Assembly: GCA_030017655.1 (NCBI GenBank)
Contig: JASEIM010000008.1
Location: 1-64,000, forward strand
Length of the DNA: 64,000 bases
Direction of reading: 5' to 3'
DNA from: Methanobacterium sp.
GTDB taxonomy: Archaea > Methanobacteriota > Methanobacteria > Methanobacteriales > Methanobacteriaceae
The notes below the pieces were generated by a model. That model searched no databases, was not told the origin of the DNA, and saw only the letters and a program-made list of their open reading frames with translations. Shown in pieces: positions 1-7,945 of this stretch. A program made the position numbers and the translations under genes. The stretch's first letter is position 1. The number at the start of each line of letters is the position of its first letter.

Positions 1-637
1 TGTTTAAATTGTCACACAATACTGATTCAGGGCTAGATTGGAAAGAAAAAAAGTTACTGGAAAATTTCCATTGGAAATCAATGGAATAATCTGAATTTTC
101 GCTTATGAAAATGAATCCTTTTTGTGATCTAAAATAGTTATTCATTGATTTTTCATTAATATGAAAATAGGGGATATATTCTTCACTATTCAAAATTTCA
201 ATAATTTTAATAGAATCATCCTTATTAATGAATATATCAAGATCATTAAATTCCCTTAAAGAAATATTTCCATATATTAAATCAGCCAAAACAGGTCCTT
301 TATACGGCACTGCATCAATACCTTCAGCTTTCAACAGTTCAAGTATTTTAATCAATTCACCTGTCAGTAAAAGGTTTTTACGAACATTACCATTAAAATA
401 ATCCTTAAGTTCCCCTAAAATATCGTCAGGAACCATTTCAGGGCAAACTGAATTTAGATTATGGTATAAAAGAGGTTTTAACCGGTGCCTTGATGCCATT
501 TTTATTAAATAATCCCAATCTAAATTTTTCCCAGCTAAATCACGAATTTTGTCTTTAATTTCAGGATTCACTTTTGTCCGGGCACAGCAGAGAAGCAGTT
601 CTTCTTCAGGCCTTAATTTGAAATCATCTTTTATCAG
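1..637 (-). CDS. Nucleotidyltransferase family protein (NTP_transf_5 type), partial at window edge
   Basis: The frame is open from the left edge of the window and is read on the minus strand, so the C-terminus is missing. Near the N-terminus it encodes RPEEELLLCCAR, then HRLKPLLYHNL, VPYKGPVLADLIYG and REFNDLDIFI. These match my memory of the NTP_transf_5 family of putative nucleotidyltransferases. Members often lie beside PqqD-like, HPr-kinase-like and asparagine-synthetase-like genes of RiPP and lasso clusters, which fits this location. The start is uncertain. A GAGGAG Shine-Dalgarno lies just before an in-frame CTG/ATA at about 637, and the only other candidate is a TTG at 664. The substrate is unknown. 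Confidence 0.7.
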   Translation of the reverse strand, partial: MIKDDFKLRPEEELLLCCARTKVNPEIKDKIRDLAGKNLDWDYLIKMASRHRLKPLLYHNLNSVCPEMVPDDILGELKDYFNGNVRKNLLLTGELIKILELLKAEGIDAVPYKGPVLADLIYGNISLREFNDLDIFINKDDSIKIIEILNSEEYIPYFHINEKSMNNYFRSQKGFIFISENSDYSIDFQWKFSSNFFSFQSSPESVLCDNLN

Positions 638-741
638 TTTGATCTCCTCATTTTTTAATATCAAGTATTTTATATAATATAAGACTACACTAGTTATAAT
701 TAAATATTTAGCTGTAATAAAAATCATTCAGATGATTAAAA

Positions 742-1152
742 ATGCATAAAAAAATCTTAATTGTACTCATAATTTTGTTCGTAGCAGGGATCTCCGGCTG
801 CACCGTAAAAGAGGCGGGAAATGGTACATTTGGAGAGAAAACCATTTCATTAGAATCCATAAAAGTTTTAAACAACACAACAACAGATTACTATGAATAT
901 AACGGAACAAATTACTCTTATATAATAGGTACGGTGCAAAATCATAATAAATATGATGCATTTAAGGTTAAAATGAAGGCAATAGCTTACGATGAGAATG
1001 GGGAAATAGTTGCAACCAATAATACTGTTTATCTGGAACCAAAAAGCATTCCTGCAAGCGGACAGTCCTTATTCTATTTTGAATTTGTTGATCAAAATAA
1101 AACAATAGTAAAATACGACATAAAAGTGATTGATGCTAAAGCGATGCCTTAA
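742..1152 (+). CDS. Small lipoprotein with an FxLYD-like beta-sandwich domain
   Basis: This 136-residue protein starts with a short signal peptide ending in a lipobox, GISGC, with Cys20 as the expected lipidated residue. The mature part is about 115 residues, rich in beta strands and N-glycosylation sequons. It contains a segment reading IIGTVQNHNKYDAFKVKMKA, typical of FxLYD/DUF3426-like domains that occur in exported archaeal and bacterial lipoproteins. It is probably anchored on the outer face of the membrane. A TATA-like stretch near 669-678 lies upstream and is shared with the divergent gene to the left. The specific function is unknown. Confidence 0.7.
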   Translation: MHKKILIVLIILFVAGISGCTVKEAGNGTFGEKTISLESIKVLNNTTTDYYEYNGTNYSYIIGTVQNHNKYDAFKVKMKAIAYDENGEIVATNNTVYLEPKSIPASGQSLFYFEFVDQNKTIVKYDIKVIDAKAMP

Positions 1153-1186
1153 AATAGAATTTTTTAATTTAATTAAACTACAATTC

Positions 1187-2185
1187 TTATTTGATTTTAT
1201 AACTTAATATTAGACTCCTTGAAGATTTTGGCGATATTTCTAAATAGTAATCATTTATTTTTTCTTCTATTTCAGGCAATTCTGCATCCTTAAAACCAAT
1301 TTTTTTAAAGAGATTTAAAGAAGCTTTATTATCTTCAAAAACGTTGACCAAAACTTTATCAATCTCCCTAATTTTTAATTCTGATATTGCACCTAAAACC
1401 ATTTCTTCACCTATTCCCATACCTTTATACTGATTTAAAACCGTTAAACTCATTATCCACCAGTTATCATCAGATAAATTTTCTCTCCAGGGGCTTCCTA
1501 CAAATAAAGAGCCGATTAACTTCCCTTTATGCTCTGCAATATAGTAAAATGAACCATCAGTAGTTGGAGATAAATCAGCACCATAAAATTTAGAAAGTAA
1601 AGGAAAATCATCAGGAGAAGAAGCATAATATATTGTATCTGGTTTAAAATGTTTTTTTAGCTTTCTAATTCGTTTAAAACTGTTTAAACATGAGTTAATA
1701 TGTATCAATGCTTTAGGGATAAAATTCAAACAACTATTAAAAAATCTTAAAAGAGGATTTATTATCCAGTGAAATTCAACAATAAAAACTCCAAATTTTT
1801 TATTTAGAGATGTATCAAGATTTATGATTTTCCCATTTCTTTCTATACTAGTTAATTTACCTAAAATTTCATTAGAATTAACTGCAGGGTCGCGTATAGG
1901 CATATTATCGCCTTTGGTGATGAATTTCCCCTTAAATTTCTCTTCTTTTATTATACGGTGCAGGATTAATGAATCATTTTTTTCAAAAAAAATAATATCT
2001 CCAGTCGATAGATCATAAGGATTAACAGGTTTAATAGTTACTAAGTCCCCATTTTTTATTAGAGGAAACATACTGCTACCTAATGCTTTAAAACGGAATT
2101 TATTTTTTTTTAAAGATTTTTTTATAAGTTTAATTTCATTAATATTATCTAAAATAAAATCACATTCCCTTATTCCAACTAAAAA
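1187..2185 (-). CDS. S26 signal peptidase fused to a GNAT acetyltransferase (N-terminal limit uncertain)
   Basis: The N-terminal third is an S26 signal peptidase of the archaeal/ER type. It has the catalytic-serine motif GSSMFPLIKNGD, then LHRII (likely His base) and ITKGDN. The C-terminal half is a GNAT domain with the acetyl-CoA loop QYKGMGIG and the NKASLNLFKKIGF motif. The first ATG (2071) is the Met of GSSM, so starting there would lose the catalytic Ser. The frame is open upstream to 2185 and encodes plausible protein (RECDFILDNIN), but it has no ATG, GTG or TTG. The true start is therefore unusual, or the gene is damaged. It is the last gene of the RiPP operon. The peptidase could remove the precursor leader, and the GNAT could acetylate the product; both roles are inferred. 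Confidence 0.7.
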   Translation of the reverse strand, partial: FLVGIRECDFILDNINEIKLIKKSLKKNKFRFKALGSSMFPLIKNGDLVTIKPVNPYDLSTGDIIFFEKNDSLILHRIIKEEKFKGKFITKGDNMPIRDPAVNSNEILGKLTSIERNGKIINLDTSLNKKFGVFIVEFHWIINPLLRFFNSCLNFIPKALIHINSCLNSFKRIRKLKKHFKPDTIYYASSPDDFPLLSKFYGADLSPTTDGSFYYIAEHKGKLIGSLFVGSPWRENLSDDNWWIMSLTVLNQYKGMGIGEEMVLGAISELKIREIDKVLVNVFEDNKASLNLFKKIGFKDAELPEIEEKINDYYLEISPKSSRSLILSYKIK

Positions 2186-2265
2186 TTATGAGAATAGCCA
2201 CTATCATTAACTAAGAGTTAAATTATTTAGTAATTGAAATTTGGGCCAAATTATTACTTATTATA

Positions 2266-2403
2266 TTAAGAAGTGGAACCTCTACCTGCACCACATGTAC
2301 CTGGACCTGATCCTGGTGGCAGTTTTCCGCATGCTAACACTGTCTTTTCAAACATTTTTTCGGTTTTTATAGCTGGTTTTTGGTATTTTTTTCTATTTTT
2401 CAT
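2266..2403 (-). CDS. RiPP precursor peptide, 45 residues, YxxP leader and two-Cys core
   Basis: The ORF has a Shine-Dalgarno GAGGTAA just upstream of ATG 2403, and this site overlaps the last codons of the radical SAM gene. The leader carries Y7-Q-K-P10-A-I12, the YxxP pattern read by PqqD-like RRE proteins. The second half is Gly/Pro-rich with Cys25 and Cys37 and ends in Ser-Thr-Ser. Residues 22-24 are Val-Leu-Ala just before Cys25, which fits the V-x-A rule for signal-peptidase cleavage. An S26 peptidase is encoded next door. It lies between the maturase and the peptidase in one operon, as expected for a modified-peptide substrate. The kind of crosslink is not known, though thioether formation at the Cys residues is plausible. 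Confidence 0.75.
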   Translation of the reverse strand: MKNRKKYQKPAIKTEKMFEKTVLACGKLPPGSGPGTCGAGRGSTS

Positions 2404-2408
2404 ATTTT

Positions 2409-3440
2409 TTACCTCTTTAAACAACTTAATAATTTAGCTTCTTTACAACACCTACTTGAAGGCTCCATAAGATCATTTTCTTCAAGAATACTGAGTCCGG
2501 GGCAATAACGGCAGTAATCAACAATTTCACACTTAGAACAAGCAGGTAAATTAGACATTCTCAAGTTACTGGCCTCTAACATCCCTGATGAATGATACCA
2601 TATTTCATTTAAAGATTCTTCTTTTAAATTCCCGCAGAATAATGGGAATTGACTACAGGGAAAAACATCAGCATAAGGGGAAATGTAACAGAAATTATGC
2701 GCTGCACTGCAAGGTAAATCGTTATAAATACTATTAAAATGATTTCCTACCTCTTCTTCACTTAAATTCTCATTTAATAAAGGATCTACCAAAATTCTGC
2801 ATAGATCATTATCATTTATTTGGTAATCAAGAGGTTTCATGTTTCCATCAGTTTTCGGAGTAATATGAGGATCAACCTGGAATTCTGCATCTAATTTTTC
2901 AGCAAACTTATAAATGTTGAAGTATTCATTGATATTTTGCTTCATGATAATGTTAGTTACTCTAAGATACATATTCCTATTTTTAAGCATTTTAGCAGCT
3001 TTAATTGTTTTTTCAAGAGATCCAGGTACTCCTGTTATTTTATCATGGATTTTAGGGTCCATGCTATAGACACTAAAGCTTATTCTATTAGGATTTAGGC
3101 GAGATAGTTTATCGGCTATTTCATTATTGATCAATGTTCCATTTGTGGAAATATTCAAAGCAAAATGCAGTTCTCGAGCATATTCTGCAATTTCAAAGAA
3201 ATCTTCCCTTGTAAATATTTCCCCTCCACTTAAGCCAAGATAGAGAGTTCCTAAATCGGCCAATTGATCAAGAATATCCATTATATCCGATTTTTTCATC
3301 TCTTGTCGATTTTCTTTAGATACATAACAATGTATACAATCTAAATTGCAATTATAGGTAAGATCCAGCTGACATGAAAGAAGTATCCTTTTTTCTGCCG
3401 TTTTTTGATTCATATAACTTCTTAAATCTTCTTTTATCAT
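2409..3440 (-). CDS. Radical SAM/SPASM peptide maturase
   Basis: This 343-residue protein has the radical SAM CxxxCxxC motif at Cys31, Cys35 and Cys38 (CNLDCIHC), with the SAM-binding GGE-like stretch LSGGEIFTREDF. Its C-terminal SPASM domain is rich in cysteines (SAAHNFCYISPYADVFPCSQ, ACSKCEIVDYCRYCPG). SPASM maturases bind extra Fe-S clusters and install C-C, C-S or C-O bonds in ribosomal peptides. Its start overlaps the PqqD-like gene by four bases (ATGA) and its end runs into the precursor's Shine-Dalgarno site, so the three genes are translationally coupled. The precursor at 2266-2403 is the obvious substrate. Confidence 0.88.
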   Translation of the reverse strand: MIKEDLRSYMNQKTAEKRILLSCQLDLTYNCNLDCIHCYVSKENRQEMKKSDIMDILDQLADLGTLYLGLSGGEIFTREDFFEIAEYARELHFALNISTNGTLINNEIADKLSRLNPNRISFSVYSMDPKIHDKITGVPGSLEKTIKAAKMLKNRNMYLRVTNIIMKQNINEYFNIYKFAEKLDAEFQVDPHITPKTDGNMKPLDYQINDNDLCRILVDPLLNENLSEEEVGNHFNSIYNDLPCSAAHNFCYISPYADVFPCSQFPLFCGNLKEESLNEIWYHSSGMLEASNLRMSNLPACSKCEIVDYCRYCPGLSILEENDLMEPSSRCCKEAKLLSCLKR

Positions 3441-3730
3441 TTAAAATCACCGGTATCTGGTGATAAAGTGACAATTTTTTCATCCTTGAGTTTAGAAATG
3501 AAATCAATACAGTCTTTTTTAGCAGTTCCATAATCAACATCAAATTCTTCTGATATCATTTCAATTATTTCTTTTACTTGAGTTTGGCCATCAATATGTT
3601 CCAGTATAAATGTAGCCACTGGATTTAAAACGTTTAATTTACTTTCTTTAAGATCTACAATTACTGCCTCTCCATCAATGATTCTATAAGCTATTTTATC
3701 ATTATTTAGGGCTATGTATTCATTTAGCAT
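3437..3730 (-). CDS. PqqD-like RiPP recognition element protein
   Basis: This 97-residue PqqD-family protein has the typical core: an initial beta hairpin (IIDGEAVIVDLKESKLNVLN), the NPVATFILEHIDG segment, and a winged-helix tail with EEFDV and a final KDEKIVTL strand. Free-standing PqqD proteins bind precursor leaders and present them to a radical SAM enzyme or a leader peptidase. It overlaps the HPr-kinase-like gene by 11 bases and the radical SAM gene by four, so it belongs to the same operon. The YxxP motif in the small peptide at 2266-2403 is its likely binding site. Confidence 0.85.
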   Translation of the reverse strand: MLNEYIALNNDKIAYRIIDGEAVIVDLKESKLNVLNPVATFILEHIDGQTQVKEIIEMISEEFDVDYGTAKKDCIDFISKLKDEKIVTLSPDTGDFK

Positions 3731-4520
3731 TTATAACACTCCAAAATGATGGATCGGGCAAAAAATGTAGTTCATATGCAGGAATAACATTTACAAAATC
3801 ATGGCAAATGTTAAAAAGCTGCATATTAAACTCATTATCACTTAAAAAGAATAAAACATTAGGAATCAGGTGTTCTAGAGTCTTAACAGATTTAGCAGGT
3901 GTTATATAGTTTTCTTGATCTTTTTTAGGTAAAAAAACACTTTTTAAAGGAGCTTGAGTATTTTCTCCGGCTATGGCTAATTCTCCCCAAAAAGGAGTTC
4001 CAAAAATATTGTATTCACCATCTACCTTTTTGACTAATGATACCTCGTCTGATAAAAGTATAGAATCATTACTTAAACGGGATATAGTGGTTTTACCTGT
4101 TCCAGACTTCCCTGGAAAGAGATATCCAATACCATTTCTTATTAAACTCGCAGCATGAACTAAAAATCCTTGTTCCTCTAATAAAACAAGCGAATAAATG
4201 ATACGTAGATAATTATTGAGATCTAACTGACTTCTACACCTTAATTTACCCTTCATACTATGAATATCAAATTCTCCAGAAAAGCTGTTCCAAAAGATTT
4301 TATATAATTCTTCGCTCTCTAATGTTAATTTAGGAACTTCTAATAATATATTATGTCCAGATTCATCTTCTAAGACTTCAATTTCTAAATTTATGGTTGG
4401 ATCAATATCATCAACAATGAAGTTAGAGTATTTCTCTAAAATTTCATTTAGAAATAACTCATCATCTAATGTAATTTTAACAGGAATTCCACCAATGGAT
4501 ATTGACACTGAATTTTTCAT
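3720..4520 (-). CDS. HPr-kinase-like protein of a RiPP cluster
   Basis: This 266-residue protein has a P-loop GKSGTGKTT at about 137-145, preceded by a conserved VHAAS (His122) and followed by LLSDE (Asp158). That is the layout of HPr kinase homologues found in lasso and PqqD-linked clusters. In bacterial lasso systems such kinases phosphorylate the C-terminal serine of the precursor. The precursor encoded downstream ends in Ser45, which fits. A GGAG Shine-Dalgarno precedes ATG 4520, and the gene overlaps the PqqD-like gene. It is probably the first large gene of the operon. The function in this organism is inferred. Confidence 0.75.
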   Translation of the reverse strand: MKNSVSISIGGIPVKITLDDELFLNEILEKYSNFIVDDIDPTINLEIEVLEDESGHNILLEVPKLTLESEELYKIFWNSFSGEFDIHSMKGKLRCRSQLDLNNYLRIIYSLVLLEEQGFLVHAASLIRNGIGYLFPGKSGTGKTTISRLSNDSILLSDEVSLVKKVDGEYNIFGTPFWGELAIAGENTQAPLKSVFLPKKDQENYITPAKSVKTLEHLIPNVLFFLSDNEFNMQLFNICHDFVNVIPAYELHFLPDPSFWSVINAK

Positions 4521-4529
4521 TATAATCTC

Positions 4530-4634
4530 CTATTTATCATCTAGAAGGTTTATTATAGTTTCAGGCTGTATTAACATTACATAATAATCCAAAAATCTTT
4601 TTTTAAGCTGTTTCTGTGCTTCATTTGACTTCAT
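4530..4634 (-). CDS. Possible 34-residue leader ORF of the RiPP operon
   Basis: This short ORF starts at ATG 4634 and ends nine bases before the HPr-kinase-like start. It encodes a charged peptide (MKSNEAQKQLKKRFLDYYVM and so on, ending LLDDK). I do not recognise it. It has only a weak ribosome site, but it is co-directional with the operon and lies between the TGTGA operators and the first large gene. It could be a small partner protein, a relic of a larger gene, or chance. Confidence 0.3.
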   Translation of the reverse strand: MKSNEAQKQLKKRFLDYYVMLIQPETIINLLDDK

Positions 4635-4654
4635 ATTCTCATCATTAGGTTATA

Positions 4655-4670
4655 TGTGAAATTAATCACG
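4655..4670. promoter_or_regulatory. TGTGA-N6-TCAC(A) operator, site 1
   Basis: The sequence is TGTGA-AATTAA-TCACG, a near-perfect dyad with a six-base spacer. It lies just upstream of the RiPP operon and downstream of an AT-rich TATA-like stretch on the minus strand. It is one of eight similar sites in the window. Confidence 0.6.
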
Positions 4671-4750
4671 ATATTTTAGAGTAATTGCTATTAAGTTAGT
4701 AAATTTTACTATTTAATTCTATTTATTTATTTCTACATGCGCTAAAAGCC

Positions 4751-4766
4751 CGTGACATTAATCACA
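4751..4766. promoter_or_regulatory. TGTGA-N6-TCACA operator, site 2
   Basis: The sequence is CGTGA-CATTAA-TCACA. It lies 96 bases from site 1, on the far side of the likely RiPP operon promoter. The spacer CATTAA is the same as in site 3 at 7930-7945, in front of the ABC exporter. Confidence 0.6.
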
Positions 4767-4879
4767 GATTTTTTAAAATAATTATTTAGTTAATATCATT
4801 TAATAGTATTATAATATATTTTAAGGTCAGGATCCCCTTAATGAGAATATATTAAAAAAATTCGATTCTTCAATTAATT

Positions 4880-5098
4880 TTAAATTAAAATAAACCAATA
4901 TTGAGCCTCATAAAGCACCCTAAAAGGCCCGTTTTCATTTATGAGCACATTCCATGCCCCTGTTTCAACAAGATTTCTATTTTCAATTAAATAAATAAGA
5001 TCAGTATTTCGAATGGTTGACAAACGATGAGATATAATCAATATGGTTAGATTTCCATGGAATCCAGAATATTCTTTTCATTTTTTGAGTCCAGATAT
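4880..5098 (-). pseudogene. ABC exporter ATPase C-terminal relic
   Basis: On the minus strand this encodes fragments of an ABC ATPase C-terminus: DSKNEKNILDS, then GNLTILIISHRLSTIRNTD (H-loop), then LVETGAWNVLI. It closely resembles the end of the intact transporter at 6112-7917. Relative to that gene it has lost 13 bases between two copies of TCCATGGAAA, which shifts the frame. Nothing upstream of this fragment is recognisable. It appears to be the residue of a second exporter next to the RiPP operon. Confidence 0.75.
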
Positions 5099-5236
5099 CA
5101 AAGTATGATAAAAAGGTAATTCTTATTTTTTTTATTTAATCAGCTTAAACGAACTTCTAATCTATTTTTCATTAAGGCTTTTATTATTTTAACTGATTTA
5201 AATAAATAGAAATTGGTTATTTCAGTCCTTTTACCT

Positions 5237-5673
5237 TCAAATACCATTTATTTCGATAACTGCCTTATTTATCCTATTTAAAAACTCTTTTGCGTCTTCA
5301 AGAAGTGATTTTGATTCATCTCGTGAAGGAACATAAAATACGTCGTAATCTGCTTTTTCACGCTTTGTTTCAGCTTTTGCTAAACTTTTGGCATAAAAAT
5401 CCTCAATTAATCCTTCAGTAACAAAATTTAATCCAAATTATGACACAAGACCCGCATTTGTTCTGGTATATACATTTTTTAAAGCTAGTAGTGCCTTTGC
5501 TGCATTCAAAAATCTATGATTTTTGAGGCGCAAAAAATAAAGATTTTTTGCAGCATGATACATGGAGTAATAAGACTCACTGATGGAATCTGAGAGCATA
5601 TTGTTATCAAATAGTATATGGGCTGATTTAACTTCTCTTCAGCTCTTTCCAGATGCTTTTCCCACTCTTTCAT
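5237..5673 (-). pseudogene. HEPN-domain protein (UPF0332 type), frameshifted and with an insertion
   Basis: Pieced together across frames, the minus strand encodes a HEPN protein: MKEWEKHLERAEEK, KSAHILFDNN, SESYYSMYHAAK, FGLNFVTEGLIEDFYAK and KADYDVFYVPSRDES. The frame is lost by about one base after the EEKL codons. There is an in-frame stop before FGLNF. A 51-base palindromic insertion splits what should read HAAKALLALK. The gene follows the nucleotidyltransferase at 5639-5989 and overlaps its 3' end, the usual order of MNT/HEPN toxin-antitoxin pairs. The toxin half therefore looks dead here. Confidence 0.75.
5507..5551. repeat. Double-hairpin palindromic insertion element
   Basis: There are two perfect hairpins side by side. 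CAAAAATC-TAT-GATTTTTG spans 5507-5525 and GCAAAAAAT-AAAG-ATTTTTTGC spans 5530-5551. The pair interrupts the HEPN pseudogene between near-identical copies of GCTGCAAA/GCAGCAAA, adding 51 bases (17 codons). A similar double hairpin lies at 62424-62463. It looks like a small mobile or dispersed palindromic element. Confidence 0.6.
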
Positions 5674-5989
5674 ATAGAATAACACCGTCATTTAAGACAT
5701 TATTGATAAAAGAATAACCTTCTTTAGCTTGCTTTTTAAAGCTAGATTTTTTCATATCTTTTGCTGATATAAGTTTACCATATTTAAGTAAAAGTGGAAA
5801 TGATACATCTACAAGTTCATCCAGATTAACATCTCCCACCACTAAAATATCAATATCAGATTCTTCACCAGCTTCTCCTCTGGCAACAGATCCAAATAAA
5901 ATTATGGTTTCCACCCTGTTTTTATATCTATGGAGGATTTCTTTTACAAATTCATACACTTCCTCAGGATATTTTTCAGGAGTTTTCAT
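5639..5989 (-). CDS. MNT-type minimal nucleotidyltransferase (antitoxin-like)
   Basis: This 116-residue protein has the minimal nucleotidyltransferase signature GS-x10-DxD: FGSVARGEAGEESDIDILV, with Ser34, Asp45 and Asp47. MNT proteins are the antitoxin partners of HEPN RNases and act by adding nucleotides to the toxin. Its natural partner is the adjacent decayed HEPN gene at 5237-5673. The MNT frame itself looks intact with no premature stop. It lies between the ABC relic and the intact ABC exporter. Confidence 0.8.
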   Translation of the reverse strand: MKTPEKYPEEVYEFVKEILHRYKNRVETIILFGSVARGEAGEESDIDILVVGDVNLDELVDVSFPLLLKYGKLISAKDMKKSSFKKQAKEGYSFINNVLNDGVILYERVGKASGKS

Positions 5990-6111
5990 AATTATTATGT
6001 ATGATACTGTTTTATAAAAATTTTATGATAAAATTCAATTGATGATATACATTATTACAGCATTACACATAATTACTAGAATTTTTCATTTTCAATTGAA
6101 GAAATGTTTCA

Positions 6112-7917
6112 TTAGCCATTAATCCCTTGTGTATAAGCAAGAGAATGGAATTTACCTTGTGTTTTAATGAGTTCATCCCAAGCTCCGGACTCAACAATAT
6201 TCCCTCCCTCAACCAGGTAGATAACATCAGCATTTCGTATTGTAGATAACCTATGGGCAATAATTAATATGGTTAGATTTCCATGGATTCTTTCCATGGA
6301 ATCAAGTATGTTCCTCTCATTTTTTGAGTCCAGATTGCTTGTGGCCTCATCCAGTATTAAAAGTGATGGTCTGCGCAGTAATGCCCTTGCCAGGGCTAAA
6401 CGCTGCTTCTCCCCACCGGATAATCTAACTCCACGATCCCCAATCAACGTGTCAAGTCCTTCAGGGAGATTTAATACAAATTCATCTGCCGATGCCAATT
6501 TTAATGCTAATAAGATATCTTCATCACTGGCTTCAGGGTCTGCTAAAAGCAAATTGTTTCGTATAGTGTCATTGAACAGAAATGTGTCCTGTGCAACGTA
6601 TCCTATTTGATTACGCCAGCTAAGGAGATTTTCCTGATTTAAAGACACACCATCAACCAGTATATTGCCATTATCTGGCCTTATAAGGCCCATGACCATA
6701 TCTGCAATAGTACTTTTACCTGCCCCTGATAATCCGGCGATTGCAGTTGTTTTCCCTGCTTCAATGGTTAAATTCAGATTTTCAATGCCGAAGGATCCAT
6801 TTTTCCCACCATAGGAAAATGAAACATTCTCAAATTCAATTTTCTTATTTAGTTTCATCCCATTTCCAGTCAATCGTGGCTCTGCGGCTTCCCTGCATTC
6901 ATTTTCAAGCCCAGTAACTGTCCCAAAAGCAGGTAACATGTTTATGAAATACTGATAGCTTAACTGGATCATTGAAAATCGCGGAATCATTCTAACAAAC
7001 AAAAATAAGAGGATCAGTAATTCAGCAGTTGGAATGGCCATAACTTCAATCAATATAAATACTATAATGCTTAAAATCACCACAGATCCCACATCAAACA
7101 GGAATTTAACATCAGAATAGCTTCTTATAGCATCCATGTAACTATTTGTTACATTATCTGCTTCATTAGAAAATATTTCAACATTTTTCTCTTCCATATT
7201 GAAGCTTTTTATTGTCTTCATCCCTTCCATCTGCTTAAGGGTCGATGAATAGATTTCCTTACTTGTATTTGATAGTCTTTCACCGCTTTTACTTGCTGCT
7301 TGCGTCCTTTTTTTAAGTAAAAGGAGTAATGCAATGCCTATTACAAAAATAAGTCCGGTGATGACTCCTGAAATTTTTAAGGCAAATACAATATAAACTG
7401 ATAAAACAATTGAACTGGCGACTAAAGAGATGAAAAAACTGGTTCCAGTGGTTATCCTTTCTATTTCATAGGTTAGTGCATGGGCAAAATCAGAAGATTT
7501 TTTACCTGTAAAAAAGAGCCAGTTAGAATTTGTGATTGCTGCAAACAGGCCTTTTCTTATATGGGCTGCAAATTCATATTCAATTTCAGAAGTTTTCAGT
7601 CTCTGTAATCTATAAAACAGTGCATTTAAGCTTATAATTGCCACATATATTATAAGCACCATGGCTAATGAAGGTTTAATTCCAATATATGAAAAAATCG
7701 ATGCAATAGAGCCAGCGATTTGACCTAATGCACCCTGCTGAACGTCTAAACCAACAAGTTGGAGTAGAGGAACAAGCAAAAGAAGACCAATACCCTCAGT
7801 TAAACTGATGAAAACCATCAAAGCCAGTGCCAGAGCAAGATTTTTAGATCTAAAACCAAGTAATGCTTTGATGTATTCTGTGAAATTTTCATTTGAATTG
7901 ATCATTCTGGAGAACAT
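6112..7917 (-). CDS. ABC exporter, fused membrane and ATPase domains
   Basis: This 601-residue half-transporter has about six membrane helices in the first 320 residues. The ATPase domain has a Walker A GLSGAGKST at about 394-402, signature LSGGEKQRLALARALL, Walker B LLILDEATSNLD and H-loop IIAHRLST. The architecture matches the exporters (D proteins) of lasso and other peptide clusters, which pump out the mature product and give self-immunity. It sits between the two RiPP loci and could serve either. A TGTGA-N6-TCACA operator (7930-7945) lies 12 bases upstream of the start. Lipid-linked or general exporter roles cannot be excluded. Confidence 0.85.
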   Translation of the reverse strand: MFSRMINSNENFTEYIKALLGFRSKNLALALALMVFISLTEGIGLLLLVPLLQLVGLDVQQGALGQIAGSIASIFSYIGIKPSLAMVLIIYVAIISLNALFYRLQRLKTSEIEYEFAAHIRKGLFAAITNSNWLFFTGKKSSDFAHALTYEIERITTGTSFFISLVASSIVLSVYIVFALKISGVITGLIFVIGIALLLLLKKRTQAASKSGERLSNTSKEIYSSTLKQMEGMKTIKSFNMEEKNVEIFSNEADNVTNSYMDAIRSYSDVKFLFDVGSVVILSIIVFILIEVMAIPTAELLILLFLFVRMIPRFSMIQLSYQYFINMLPAFGTVTGLENECREAAEPRLTGNGMKLNKKIEFENVSFSYGGKNGSFGIENLNLTIEAGKTTAIAGLSGAGKSTIADMVMGLIRPDNGNILVDGVSLNQENLLSWRNQIGYVAQDTFLFNDTIRNNLLLADPEASDEDILLALKLASADEFVLNLPEGLDTLIGDRGVRLSGGEKQRLALARALLRRPSLLILDEATSNLDSKNERNILDSMERIHGNLTILIIAHRLSTIRNADVIYLVEGGNIVESGAWDELIKTQGKFHSLAYTQGING

Positions 7918-7929
7918 AAAAATCTACTT

Positions 7930-7945
7930 TGTGACATTAATCACA
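7930..7945. promoter_or_regulatory. TGTGA-N6-TCACA operator, site 3
   Basis: The sequence TGTGA-CATTAA-TCACA is a perfect dyad. On the minus strand a TATA-like TTATAAAAAA (about 7954-7963) lies just upstream, so the site covers the expected transcription start of the ABC exporter, as a repressor site would. Confidence 0.65.
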
